Assembly (NCBI RefSeq): GCF_963678975.1
Contig: NC_089274.1
Location: forward strand, 32,793,790-32,857,789
DNA: 64,000 nt
Source of the DNA: Dysidea avara
Taxonomy: Eukaryota; Porifera; Demospongiae; Dictyoceratida; Dysideidae
Direction of reading: 5' to 3'
How positions within the stretch are numbered: the stretch's first letter is position 1; the number at the start of each line of letters is the position of its first letter. A program made the position numbers and the translations under genes. The notes under the pieces were generated by a model, which was not told the origin of the DNA, made no database searches, and saw only the letters and a program-made list of their open reading frames with translations. Positions 33,601 through 44,693 of this stretch are shown piece by piece.

Positions 33601-36600
33601 GAGAGTTCAGCTACAAACAAGTCATCCGGTAGAGGGATCAACTAGAAGGATCACCTTGCAGAGAGGTCAGCTACAAAGAAATCACCCTGCTTCATCTTTT
33701 CTTCTTCCTGTAGTAAAGAAAAAAATGACAGGTTAAAAAGCCCTAAAGCCGGCCATAGGCCGGCTTTGGGGTATACAAATGCAAAAAGAAGTGAAATCTA
33801 ATCCAAAACAGCCAAGCTGTAAAAAAAGTGTGCGGCCCTGAGAAAGGCTATGGTGAAAAAAGATGTGAAATCCAAGGTGGCGGCCAAGAAATGGCTGTGA
33901 TGGTAGGTTAATGGTAAAAATTTTAATAACAACAATTCAGGTGAATTTGGTGCCGCTTGGTCTTGGCACAAAATTCACCTGAATTGTCGTTATTAATTTT
34001 TTTACCATTAACCTACCATCACAGCCATTTCTTGGCCGCCACCTTGGATTTCACATCTTTTTTCACCATAGCCTTTCTCAGGGCCGCACACTTTTTTTAC
34101 AGCTTGGCTGTTTTGGATTAGATAATACTTACAACCAATCAAAATTTTCACATTACATTTCCTATGAAGAAGCCATAAAAGTGTGGTGTCCGTTGTGGCT
34201 TTTTTTTTTCAAACTTGTGATGAAGCCAAGCAATACGTGTCTGTTGTTGACACCTTTGCTGTCACCAGTATGCAGCTGGTTGGCTGAAATGTTAACTTTC
34301 TTGAGAAAAAATCAATTTTTAATTTTTAGCTGTTTTTCAGGATATTATAGCTGGGGTTTGCTTGAACACTGGACCGCTAAAGACAGTGCTATAAATGTTG
34401 GAGCCATATGCTACAGTTATATAAGTATAAGCCGGACATACAGTGTATGTGTGTTCTTACTGTTTTCCAGTTGCAAGTAAAGAGCATAATGTAAGTTGAT
34501 TATATATAAACATTGTCACTGCCATTTTAATATTTACCACTGCACCTATGGACCTTAAGAAATATACAATTGATTAAACGTTGGGTCCAAAACCATACTA
34601 TGGCTTCTATATGGACAGATTAAAAAGTACACTAAACTTAGCAAATGAGTACAAATGCCACTTTGTTGTTTTGTTTCCATGCTTAAACGATGGTGATCAC
34701 AAAGTAAAATGAAGGCTTACCAATGATGCAGTGATAACATTGCAGTCATGTGCAGCAGTAACATATATACCTTGAAGATTGCTTCACTGCAGGCAAGGCC
34801 AACAAATATCACCAATGAACCTGCCAGAGCTAAAACAACAATAGCAATCACTCCAATGATGGCATGTGTCCCGTGAAAGCATTTTGTGGTAGCATCAATG
34901 TACCATTTCTATAGTATAAAAAGTAATAAACTACATTAATATACCATACATACATTGCTATCTGTACTTACTCCTGCGTCATCTCCTTGTGTAACAGGTA
35001 TGACAGGACAGTTCAATATGGACATTGATGTGTACACGACATGACTGTATTGGAGTATTATTAAAGTCCACACACCATCCCAAGAAAACTTCCACTTTCT
35101 TATTAAACATATCCTAATTCAAATAAGGAATATAAATACATTAATGTACTGTTACGATTCACTAACTTGTTTATACTGAAGAGAAGTACAGTTACTATTC
35201 CAGTTGTGCTAATGGGAATATATCTTAACCCGTATGCTAACACTGCATCCATTTCATGAAATAGACAAAAGTCATATGGAAAGTAAAAGCTTAGCAAGCT
35301 ACCCAAGAAGTAAAGCTGTTGAGTAGATAAAGAAATGTAAAACAGATATCATACACACGAAACTGGATCTGCAAAAAAAAATTATTCCAAGTATTTCAAA
35401 CTGATAGTTTTATACATAATACACCCCTGTATATAGTCAGGATTCAGTGTTTACAAACTCCTGAGGTAGCTAAGGGAATGCTTAGCTATCTGAAGCTTCA
35501 GCCTGTTAAGTAGAAACTACAAAGTACAATAGACAAAGTAATTTGCACAGCAATAGACATTTAATTTTAATGACTTGTACTAATCACATTCACTGTAGTA
35601 AATTCATTGCTTCAAGAGTAATATATATTAATATTATGAACTCTTGATTGCTGGGTGTGAGTATTGGTTCATATGTCCTTGCATGTCAGTATGCAAGGTA
35701 CAGCCTGGTACCTCAGTTACTTTTTGAATAAATGAAAAGTTAAAATGTATGGAAGAAGTTTCTAACAAACTACTATACTCTAATAGAACAATCATCATGG
35801 TGCTTACTAAAATTATAATCCAGACAACTAATGTTTTACCATATGTACATACTTACGTATCTGTGTCCCTGAGAAAAAGTAAAAGTTAAATTTTCCATTA
35901 TGTATGGTGTGATCTGCAGAATAAGTAAGAGGATAAGAACAACATCAAGGAATGCAATAGAAGATTAAAACATTGTACAAATACTTAACACTGACCTGAG
36001 TGTAAAATAGAAAAGGCAACAGCCATGATGGAATTTTTATTGCAAATACTATGACAAGTGCTGCCACGCTAGCATCAACCACAACTATAGGATGACACAA
36101 ACAAATTTGTACCACCATGTGAGCACCAGCATGTCTATATTGAGATTGGTATAAGTGTGTGTATACAGGTACACAAATTACTAACATACACATATGCATG
36201 CACAATGGAGTCCCAGTTAATACAAACCACTGGGAAACACCTGACGCTCAAAAATTTATGAAATGATCAAACTTGCACTTTAATTTACAAAAAATTTGTA
36301 GGCAATCTAACAGATTGTTTAACTACTCTAATAGAACAATATTATTGTTGTTGGAAGTGTGTTTGGATAACTGAGTTTCTGCTGTATAAAAGTGTGCACA
36401 TGTAAAGTAATCACCTAAGATAACAATCAGTAGCCATCCTACACCAATACAAGATGTACACCTATTCAGTAGTGTGGTGACACCTTTTCCTTCTTTGCAT
36501 CTTCCACATAATAAACCTTCAAAATAAATTTATGAAATCACATGCTAAAATAATGTGATACGTAACATTTTTGCACATTCATTCATTGTACTGTATTTTT

Positions 36601-39600
36601 AAAAACTGTTTTCTATTTGAACTAACATCCTACCCACTGCATCCTACCCACTGCATATACAACATTTGTTATAATATATAAATGTTAGATTGGTAAGTCT
36701 CATATTTGATTGCTGTTGCAATCACAACAAGGTAACTAATTAAAACCATAAGTTGTGGTACAAACCTTGGAAGTATCTGGTGATAACGCTGTATACAGCA
36801 ATTTCTTGATTTTCATGTAAAAAAACATGATAAAAATTTTTGTGCAAAAACATTATTGTATGATTTACATATGACTGCACTCTCATTCTTTCACAAAAAT
36901 TTTGTGTAAGAAATTTTCATATAATTTTTGGATATGAAAATTATTTTATAACAAAAAAAAGGAGCAAATTACGGTATTGCATATATATACTACAGCGTTG
37001 AAACCGGGTCGGGTCATCCGAGTCATCCGGGTAAACCGGGTCACATTTTCTCCAGGTCATCTGGGTCCGACCCGGTTTAAACGCTATCGCGTAGTTCTTT
37101 AATAAATTATAAACGCTATCGCGTAGCTCTTTAATAAACTTATAAACACTATCGCGTAGCTCTTTCGTGAGCCACGCCCACTTATCGCATTACCAACATA
37201 TGCTCAGCTACGCCCATTTATTAGTAAGTGCAATATGTAGCACGAACCTGAGGGTATCTATGGTGAGGGGTAGCTATTGTTAGTAGGTGATGACCTTTTA
37301 TTTTTTATTTTTTTTGGTCTTCAACCTACAGCTAGGCTGAAGTTGCAATATTTACTCAACACGAATCGAACGCTCAAAACGTAGTCTCGCTCGCTCGAGA
37401 CCAGCCGAAACATAGCTCTTATTGCACGCCTCGGCTTTAATTAATCCGGGTCACATCCGGGTCAAATCCGGGTCTGACCCGGATTGCTATCCGGGTCAGT
37501 GGGTCATCCGGGTCAGCAGTAGTGACCCGGTTTCAACGTTGATATACTATATGTACATAAAAGCCATGCACACTTAGTCCTTGTACTTGTGATGAATTGC
37601 ATTAAAGGTGATTAAAGACCAGTTGTTTTTGCACATTCCTTAAATTGCTTCTCTGTTATCTATAGCAACAAGGGAGTGGACAGCCAAAGTTTCAGTCTTT
37701 TGTGAAGAATAGTCTTGGAGTTATAGCAGTAGACAGTTGGAACAACAATCGATTTGATTTGTATAGTAACAAAATCACAGGCGCATATTTAATCACCATC
37801 ATAACTCACAACTGAAACAAGCTAGACTTGGCTCAATCTGTTCATCATGAACTAGCAAATCCATCATGGTGTAGTGTTTTCCCTGTACTTCTCTGTGTGG
37901 ACAAAGGCCAGAAACCCTTATTTCTACTGCAATGTATATAAGTGTCCAGAACTCAAGAACCTTTTGCTGTATGAACACAAAACAAAGATTTTTCTTACTC
38001 TCCATGAACAGGTGAATCTGATGGTGTACAGGTTTTGTTGATTAGAGATTTGTTTATGAAGGGATTAAAATGTGCATAAAATTTTTGTAGCATGTGTATT
38101 TTTACCCAGTTTATATATACACCTGTAGTAAAGTAGAAGTTTGCAGAAATGACCGGTTTCATGTGTACATGAACACATGCGTGTGTGTGCACACACACAC
38201 ACACGCACACACACATACATGTGTATCACACATACATACATGTGTATCAGTTATAGTGCTATATAGTACAGTCACAATCCTCACCTTCCCTGTTACAGTC
38301 ACACTGCAAACTCTCATTATTAGCAGTGTATATAGAGAGGCAGTCATGTTGACTGAACCCACTACCACCACGATGACACTGACAGTAGCCAGGTGGACAC
38401 TGATACAAGAACAACTCAGACCCAGTGTAATGTGCCCATAATCCATACTGTAGAGAAAACCATAATACATACTGTATTGTGAACCATCTGATCATAACTT
38501 ACTCTAAGAATAATATCATCCTCTATGCATGTCTCAATAAGTATGCCATCATCACATTTACACGTAAATCCAGCACTTGAATTTTGCAAGGTATAACCAG
38601 GACGGCACACTTGGGTGTACAATAGAAAGGACTGTTCTGAGACCTACACAATCATAATTATATGTACAGATAACAATTTACCCTTCACGCTTACCCTGCT
38701 AACTGCATCAGAAGTAACAAGTACAGTATAAGATTTCTCAGGCCTGAATGACGTCAAAGTGTATCTTAAAGTGATCCCAGTATCAACAGGCTGATACAAC
38801 TGTGCTGATGGATTAAACTGTATGTTATTCATTCTCTGCAGAAAATAACAAAGGGAAAACAGTGCCAATTAAATATTCTATAAAAGCAGTATTTAAATCC
38901 AGGTGATACCATGCAGTAATATTAATAATACAGGGCCGGAGGAGGAAAAATTGAGTTGGTCAGGCCATTGACTATAATGTTGAAATTGCTACTATGTACA
39001 TGCCAATGAGAGAGGAGTTGCTGCACACTGTGCGAAGTGCGAAGCATGAGCATTCTAGGGGCATGCCCCCACAGGAAATTTTGAAATATTTAGACACTCA
39101 GATATGCAATATTTCACTGCTAGCTAGCTATATAAAAATGCTCAAGCCTATATCTGTTGTTCTTCATACTTTCTATACTATGTATAATTGTAGACCTGAC
39201 ATACAGGGGACACAGCATGAAACTTGCTGTATGCATGCATTTAGTTATAGCAATTAGAAGTTTAAGGGGAGTCTGGGGGTGCAACCCCCAGGAGCTGCAG
39301 AATGTTTACAATTTAAAGGCTTGAAAATGCCTTAAATTTTAAAATTGATGCTAAATTTTAAAGTAAAACTAGCTAGCAACTTGCAATTTTCCTCCCAAAT
39401 TTCACAGGGAACCCATGCAGCATGGCCCCTTTAGCTAGGATATAATTAATCAACTAGGCAGTTAGCTGTAGTTATACAGTGAAATTCACACAGCTACAAT
39501 AAAAAGCTATACAGCTACAAAAATGCAGTATACTACTATACCTGTTTGTATGAAGCGAATGGATCATCACGTAAATATACTGGTGGACAGTCACGAGACC

Positions 39601-42600
39601 AATCAGTATTTGAAAATGGCGTGATGTGGGTGAGGCTGAGAGTTTGCTCAGTATCTCGACAGGACGAGTGTGTAGTTGAAGAGGAGTGATTTCTACTCAA
39701 AATCTCATCCAGATGGCCGCCATGTAATGTATGGGTGTACAGCTTCTTGCCACAGAATGAGTCACCTGGTTTGTCACTGCCAGCCCTTCGCCCAGTAAAA
39801 GAAGCCAAGAGAGACAAGCCAAGGAATGCTAATGATTATTTTATGAAGATTGAATTATGATATAAGTGTGCTGGTTTAGAATCAAAGAAGGCACCTGCCT
39901 TACATGTGATAAATGCCAACTGTCAGCACACGTGATGCTGTACATAGAACCCACAATCATTTCTGTACAAAACGATACGAATGCTATGCTGTACTGTAAG
40001 GTAATTGGAGGTACCATACGTGTAGTTTTGTGCTTTAGTTAGGCTGAGAAACTAGGTAACTACTCATGTCATACATTTTCAATAACATCTGTAAAATGTA
40101 CGTTGCTACATGTAGATATGATCGTCCAAAGATTGCATGAGAGTAATATAGTTCGAGCTGGGCAGCTAGTTGGTTCAGCTCCAGATTATTGGTCCAGCTC
40201 AGGCCTGACCAACCGGACCGTCTCCTCCGGCCTTGTTAATAGCAATAATAACGTATTTAACTCTATATCACACCACACATATATGCTTATTAACATACAC
40301 ATACTGTTGTTAACCTTATTGGTATCATTAGCACCAAAACGGAATATAGCAGCAGTGGGATGATTTAGTTCATCATAGGCTTTTAGTTGTAGTACTTTAT
40401 CACGTCCGGGATATGATGAGATCTACATCAGACACACATTATGATTATGTATATGCACATTGTGATTACTGGTGTATGTTCTTTGTTGATAGTATGGTAA
40501 ATACTAAGAAATTCTCATACACATATAGTGGTTTGTATTGTTGAGGTTGTGTCTGTTGAAAAGTTATTCTATTATACATTTACTACTCTAATAGAGCAGC
40601 CATTTCAGCATGATTCACCATAGTAACAGGAAGTTACAATCCATGGAATTGATAGACTGTACTGCATACATGCTTGTATATTTCGTTAGCACTTACATTA
40701 CTCATATTATTCAAAGAAAATGTAATGGGAGGAGTTTGTAGATCCAACAGTGTATCATCAGTATCATTATCATGTCCAAAATTTCTGTTACTAGAACTAA
40801 ATGCACCAAACACAATAATTTCCATCATGCCAATAATGCATTTGTATCACAATGTCCATATCATTTACGTAAGTATAAAGAGTGTGACAATTTTCTTACA
40901 GTAACACATGATACCCAATAGACAGTTACAAAAAAATGGCAATGCTTGACAAATAATATTTATGTGTATGCACAGCTTACTATATACATAAACTGCATCA
41001 ATACAAATGGTAAAATATATACCTGTAATCCATAAACGACCATCTGAAAGTTTCATTTAATGAAAAGAATGGAGGAGCTGCAGAGTTCCATGAACAGTAG
41101 CTCAATCTGTCTATGAAAAAAGCTGATCCGACAAAAGCACTGTTTCCTCTGAATCTAAAAGTCACCTAAAATTAAAAATACTAATAAAATTTAGTGTAAG
41201 TTTATCATGTAAAGGGACCTATGAAAACCTAGCATAAATATAAGGTAGGAAACATGTATTGAGTTTAGTACTTGTCCATAGACAGATACGTGTAATGCTA
41301 GCACTCCAACTGGTCAATATTATAATCACACAAACTGTTAGTATGTAGACTAGTGCACTAACATTTTCCCATTCTTCTGGTAGTATAGTATCCTCCACTT
41401 GTCGGTCAAACTGAAGGAAACACAGTCGGTTATAGTAACTCCTTGAGAACAATGATGGCACAGGCTGTGTTTCAACTACCACTGAAGCACCAATGCTACA
41501 TATACAAACATATACACATAAATTATAAGTAAGAAACAAACACATACTGTATAAGCATAACAGAAGGCAAGTACATGCACACGCACGCACGCGCACACGC
41601 ACACACACACCTTCCTGTGTTATTGATGAAATCAAATGTACTCCCTTGGAAGAGAATCACCTGTGTGTAAGAGGTCAAGTACATTGCTCCACCACTTAGA
41701 CCTTCAGCATTGTTGCCTAAGAATGTTAAGTGTGCACCTCTCACAGTGACCCTTGATCCAACCGCCTGTTCAAAAAATAATCATACATTTTAATCAAACG
41801 GTTAAGTACAGTGTATAGATGCTTACCCTAAATGCTGGTCCTGTGTTATTGACAAACGTGACATTTCCCTTAAATATTATTGGGAAATATGCAATACTAA
41901 GAGTTCCACCTCGACCTCCACCATTGCCAATGAACTCACTACAAAGAGAAGGTGCATTTAGTATGCAAAGATAAGGTACATGTGTATGTATACTGTAAAC
42001 ATATGACTGCATTTCTGTGAAACCATATGGCTCAACAACACTGTTACAATCAATACATTTACATACCATACACTATTATAATACCATACTGTATATACAT
42101 GTATGCATGCTCTTCATACCAGTTATTAACTTCCAAAGGAGCAACATTAGTTTTAGGACTTAAGAAGTTTGCATGAAACAAACCAACAGCAGCGCCATAC
42201 TGGTCACCTATATTGTTGTAAAATTTACTGTCAAGGATACGGAGAAAGTTTGTCAACCCTTCTGTGTATGTCAATGCAAATGAGACACTTCCAACAAATC
42301 CATCATGGTTATCAATGAATGAACAATTGTTTATGATAATTTCACTTATATCAATTGGGGAAATTGAACTTAAGTAACCAAAAAATATTGCAGCAGCACC
42401 AAATCTAGCTGTGTTTGACAAGAATAGATTGTTGTTAATGTTAAAATACTGATTTACACTAATTCCATCTATCAAGATAAACAAACCACCTCCAAATCCA
42501 TTGGCATGGTTCCTTTCAAACACTGTCTCTTCAATCACAACAGTAACATTATTTCTTGTGTTATACACTAAAGCAATTCCACCACCTCTTCCTGTAAATG

Positions 42601-43376
42601 TCCGTGTTTCAAGAGCATCAGTGCTCGGGTTGAAGCCCCTCACTCTTCCTTGGGCAGAATTATTATAAAATGTACAATTGTATATAAGCACATTTGATGT
42701 CAGTGGACAATCCATTAATGCATCATTCCAACCATAAGATAGGCTGCCAGCATTTCCTTCATAAGAACGGAATATATGACGGGCAGATGAAGTGTTGTTA
42801 ACAAACATACAGTTGACAACTAACAATGACGGAGAATTGAACAGATATATGGGAACTTCTGTAAACTGACTATAAATGGTGGAAATAATAAAAATTAAGT
42901 TAATTTCCAATATGTACAGCAGTTAAGAATATACATTCAGTCAAACCAACGTACCTGAAACTGCTAGCATTAATTTCAACAGATGAAATGTTTTCAAAGA
43001 GAACAAATGTTGTAGGACATGACACAAAAGAAATAGATCTGATGCCAAAATATTGCACATTATTAACACTAATAATTCCTCGATAATTAAAAGAACTGAA
43101 AATACACTTGACAGTGGTACCTCTGCCTTCTAATATCATATTTGATGAAATATTAAATGTTTGAGTCGAGGACAGTGATAGTTCCAGTGTACCAGAATCA
43201 AACAAAACAAGGTAGCAGCTGTTGTTGTCTATTGGAGACCTTTGCACTTCCAATAAAGTGTTTGTAAACTCTGAGCTAGAGTCAACATTTCTCTCAACAA
43301 TATTATCACAAGGTTGACAGAGTACACTTCTATTACTTGCTAGTAACATCAACAGCACTAGCAGATGACTAGTCAT
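27119..43376 (-). CDS. Multi-pass surface protein with beta-helix ectodomain (whole gene)
   Basis: I rebuilt a gene of 20 certain coding exons plus one 12-nt micro-exon, every junction GT/AG and phase-matched: 43376-42955, 42869-42120, 41938-41827, 41765-41611, 41495-41363, 41165-41023, 40790-40697, 40422-40305, 39828-39542, 38835-38695, 38643-38503, 38447-38285, 36516-36415, 36084-35996, 35913-35857, (35368-35357), 35315-35167, 35113-34972, 34908-34771, 27661-27533 and 27469-27119. The product is 1,271 aa, or 1,275 with the micro-exon. Order: signal peptide, parallel beta-helix-like repeats, a linker domain, Cys-rich EGF-like segment, then about eight hydrophobic segments. I know this architecture only as uncharacterised proteins of sponges and other early animals, and give no function. 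The last intron before the C-terminal exons (34770-27662) holds two composite satellite elements. Confidence 0.85.
28446..28824. mobile_element. Harbinger-like MITE (TTA target duplication)
   Basis: Terminal inverted repeats GGCCACTCC...GGAGTGGCC lie between TTA at 28443-28445 and 28825-28827. The same position in element A (5840-5855, reverse strand) is uninterrupted with a single TTA, confirming the insertion. Inside are a box pair (28536-28597) and two GATGCGGGCG motifs that also occur in the MITEs at 5237 and 58183. Confidence 0.88.
29045..29755 (-). repeat. Satellite array B
   Basis: Reverse-complement orientation of the family in array A (GTAGAGAGTTCAGCTAC monomers). At about 0.7 kb it is the shortest of the three arrays and more diverged. 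Confidence 0.93.
29912..30132. mobile_element. Palindromic ISL2EU-like end of element B (deleted)
   Basis: Both arms start ATCTAATCCAAAACAGCC. The left arm is cut short after about 85 bp and joins the full right arm. It is otherwise like the intact copy at 33796-34123. Confidence 0.8.
30950..33690 (-). repeat. Satellite array C
   Basis: About 2.7 kb of GTAGAGAGTTCAGCTAC monomers with tails ending in CAAATCACCCT, AGAAGAAGTTACCTT or AAGAAACTACCAT. Higher-order blocks recur, for example starting near 31585, 32720 and 32970. Confidence 0.95.
33796..34123. mobile_element. 328-bp palindromic MITE with ISL2EU-like ends
   Basis: Two almost identical arms of about 160 bp, each starting ATCTAATCCAAAACAGCC, meet near 33960. 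The outer 90 bp match the termini of the ISL2EU-type element (AACAGCCAAGCTGTA, GTGAAATC.AAGGTGG), so it is probably a substrate of that transposase. It forms the far end of element C. Confidence 0.88.
34124..34770. other. Intron sequence, no further feature seen
   Basis: Remainder of the 7.1-kb intron next to exon 19. A plus-strand ORF at 34181-34480 is judged incidental. Confidence 0.5.
34771..36516 (-). CDS. Surface protein exons 13-19: first membrane segments
   Basis: Exon 13 ends the Cys-rich stem (CTSC) and starts a hydrophobic run VGWLLIVIL that continues in exon 14 (VAALVIVFAIKIPSWLLPFL). Exons 15 and 17 give SLLSFYFPYDFCLF and IPISTTGIVTVLLFSI, exon 18 WTLIILQYSHVVYTSMSIL, exon 19 AIIGVIAIVVLALAGSLVIF. 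A possible 12-nt exon at 35368-35357 (IQFR) follows a perfect polypyrimidine-CAG acceptor. Exons 15 and 17 also splice in frame without it. Confidence 0.82.
36996..37538. mobile_element. MITE with CGTTGAAACCGGGTC ends
   Basis: Left end CGTTGAAACCGGGTC and right end GACCCGGTTTCAACG are inverted. The interior has clusters of CCGGGTCA at both sides and a threefold direct repeat AACGCTATCGCGTAG at about 37079-37165. No target duplication was identified. It lies in the intron between exons 12 and 13 of the surface-protein gene. Confidence 0.75.
37590..38120 (+). repeat. Dispersed repeat, copy 1 (pair with 52770-54090)
   Basis: Shared blocks include GTGGACAGCCAAAGTTT, TAGACAGTTGGAAC, CTTGGCTCA.TCTGTT and CATAAAATTTTT.TGTAGCAT in the same order as in the second copy. 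Non-autonomous and of unknown class. The ORF at 37799-38005 inside it is not taken as coding. Confidence 0.8.
38181..38240. repeat. CA/GT microsatellite
   Basis: Runs of GTGTGTG and ACACACACAC with interruptions, in the intron just downstream of exon 12 of the surface-protein gene. Confidence 0.9.
38285..40790 (-). CDS. Surface protein exons 7-12: linker domain and cysteine-rich EGF-like part
   Basis: Exons 7-8 contain YPGRDKVLQLKAYDELNHP. Exon 9 (39828-39542) encodes a Ser/Thr-rich region. Exon 10 contains DTGITLRYTLTSFRPEKSYT. Exons 11-12 carry cysteine clusters, VCRPGYTLQNSSAGFTCKC and QCPPGYCQCH ... CDCNREG, that continue into LLCGRCKEG of exon 13 as in EGF/laminin-like modules. For exon 8, the donor GTATGTG at 40304 gives the phase needed by exon 9; the nearer GTTAAC at 40314 does not. 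Confidence 0.8.
38936..39425. repeat. Dispersed repeat beginning GGCCGGAGGAGG
   Basis: GGCCGGAGGAG followed by GTTGGTCAGGCC recurs inverted at about 40200-40245, and GGTCTGGGGGTGCAACC-like sequence (39270-39290) recurs at 43910-43925. It lies in the intron between exons 9 and 10 and is probably a decayed non-autonomous transposon. Confidence 0.5.
41023..43376 (-). CDS. Surface protein exons 1-6: signal peptide and beta-helix repeats
   Basis: The start ATG at 43376 opens a hydrophobic leader (MTSHLLVLLMLLASN, about 20 residues), so the product should enter the secretory pathway. About 500 residues follow with recurring NN-C-x-F-x-N-N and GGG patterns (NCMFVNNTS, NCTFYNNSA, ETVFERNHANGFGGGLF, NCSFIDN, GNGGGRGGTL, LGNNAEGLSGGAMYL), the spacing seen in right-handed parallel beta-helix and Pmp-like repeats. 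There are many N-x-S/T sites. Exon 4 ends exactly at a GT microsatellite (41574-41610) that supplies its splice donor. Exons 5-6 run from SIGASVVVE to FRWSFMDYR. Confidence 0.85.
41574..41610. repeat. GT/CG microsatellite forming a splice donor
   Basis: On the minus strand the run begins GTGTGTGTGTGCG immediately after the last base of exon 4 (41611) and so serves as its 5' splice site. Confidence 0.85.
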
Positions 43377-44693
43377 GATGGCCACTCCTACATGTATCGA
43401 CTGTAGCTAGAGAAAGAGAAACATAGTTATACCCTATTCACATATAGATCTACAGATGGCCCACATTATTGCTTGTAGCCTAATATGTAAAAGTGTAATT
43501 TGATATGGAATGGCTTATTGGTACAACACAAGCCATGAGGGGATTTAATTCAACAATAGAACAATAATATCATGTCACCATCTTCTGATAACTGTGCATG
43601 CAGTGATACCACAATAAAGCCTTAAAGTGTTTAAATGTAAATTGTTGGACTGCAGTCACTGTACAATACAATATACTACACATGTAGTACTCTAGTACAT
43701 GGCTGTGTCTTTTTACTTTCTTACATGCTTAATTAGTTGCTTCATAGACCAATATACACTAACAGTAAAGTTGATCAATAAACAACTATAGCCAGAATAC
43801 GAGCATGAGCCTCATGTTCTTTACACAGTGACAATTCTAGACCTGACATATAGCTACAGGGAAGGGCACAATATATGAATGTTGTTTTATGACTATAGAA
43901 TTTCAGGGGGTCTGGGGGTGCAACCTCCAGAAGCTACAGAATTTATAGGCTTGAAATTGATAATAAAAAGATGAAAAATTCCAAAACAATCTATACCACA
44001 GGACTTTTTGAAACTTATTTTGGGGGGTATAACCCCTTTAGAATTGCAGATATACACATTTACTGTTATAGCTACCAATTAATGTTTTGTCAGTGAAACA
44101 CCTAATCAAGTTGAAGCCATAATAGACCATGCGCTAGAGCATGCAGGCCCTCTATAAAATCATGTGTACACAGTAATGCACATAGTAAGATGCCATATTT
44201 GACGGGGGGGAAATCATGTGCTCTATGCTGGGAAAATTTAAATCCTGTTATAATAGTAAATTAGCTACTAGCTGTATATACAAGATATTCTGGGTTTTGC
44301 AATAGAATGTTTAATACTTTTTGCCCGTACTTTTCCCATAAAACATCATGAACTTAGCAACTTTATGTGAGACTACGTACACACCCTCAGGATCACACGG
44401 CTTATAGTGACCTATTTTTTATCCATTTACCATCATTGTACCAAAATCCAGTGATACTTGATGCAGTATAAGAGAATGGTGAAGTTTGGATACACAACAG
44501 CCAAGAAATTAGTTTACCAAAATAGACCTGTCTTGTAGTGGCCCTGCCACCTGTATAGAAAGGCCTGCAACTCTCTAAAAGGACTTGCAAGGCAACAGAC
44601 CTTAAACTTAATTCCCAAAATGCATGAGACTGAAACTATATGCTAACCCACTTTTCTACAGCAACCACTTCCCTTAATAACAGTCTTAATTGT
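43377..44693. other. Upstream region of the surface-protein gene
   Basis: No gene recognised. It contains a fragment of the GGTCTGGGGGTGCAACC repeat near 43910. No TATA box or transcription start could be set with confidence. Confidence 0.5.

Larger units (their letters stand above)
30131..34123 (-). mobile_element. Composite element C
   Basis: Same architecture as B: hairpin terminus at 30131, body to 30920, box at 30920-30948, satellite array C to 33690, linker from 33691 (CTGCTTCATCTTTTCTTCTT), and an intact palindrome at 33796-34123. At about 4 kb it is the most complete copy in the window. It lies in the 7.1-kb intron of the surface-protein gene. Confidence 0.82.

Noticed and set aside
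34181..34480. 99-aa plus-strand ORF with hydrophobic stretches
   Set aside because: It lies in an intron of the surface-protein gene, has no recognisable domain, and AT-rich DNA often gives such ORFs.
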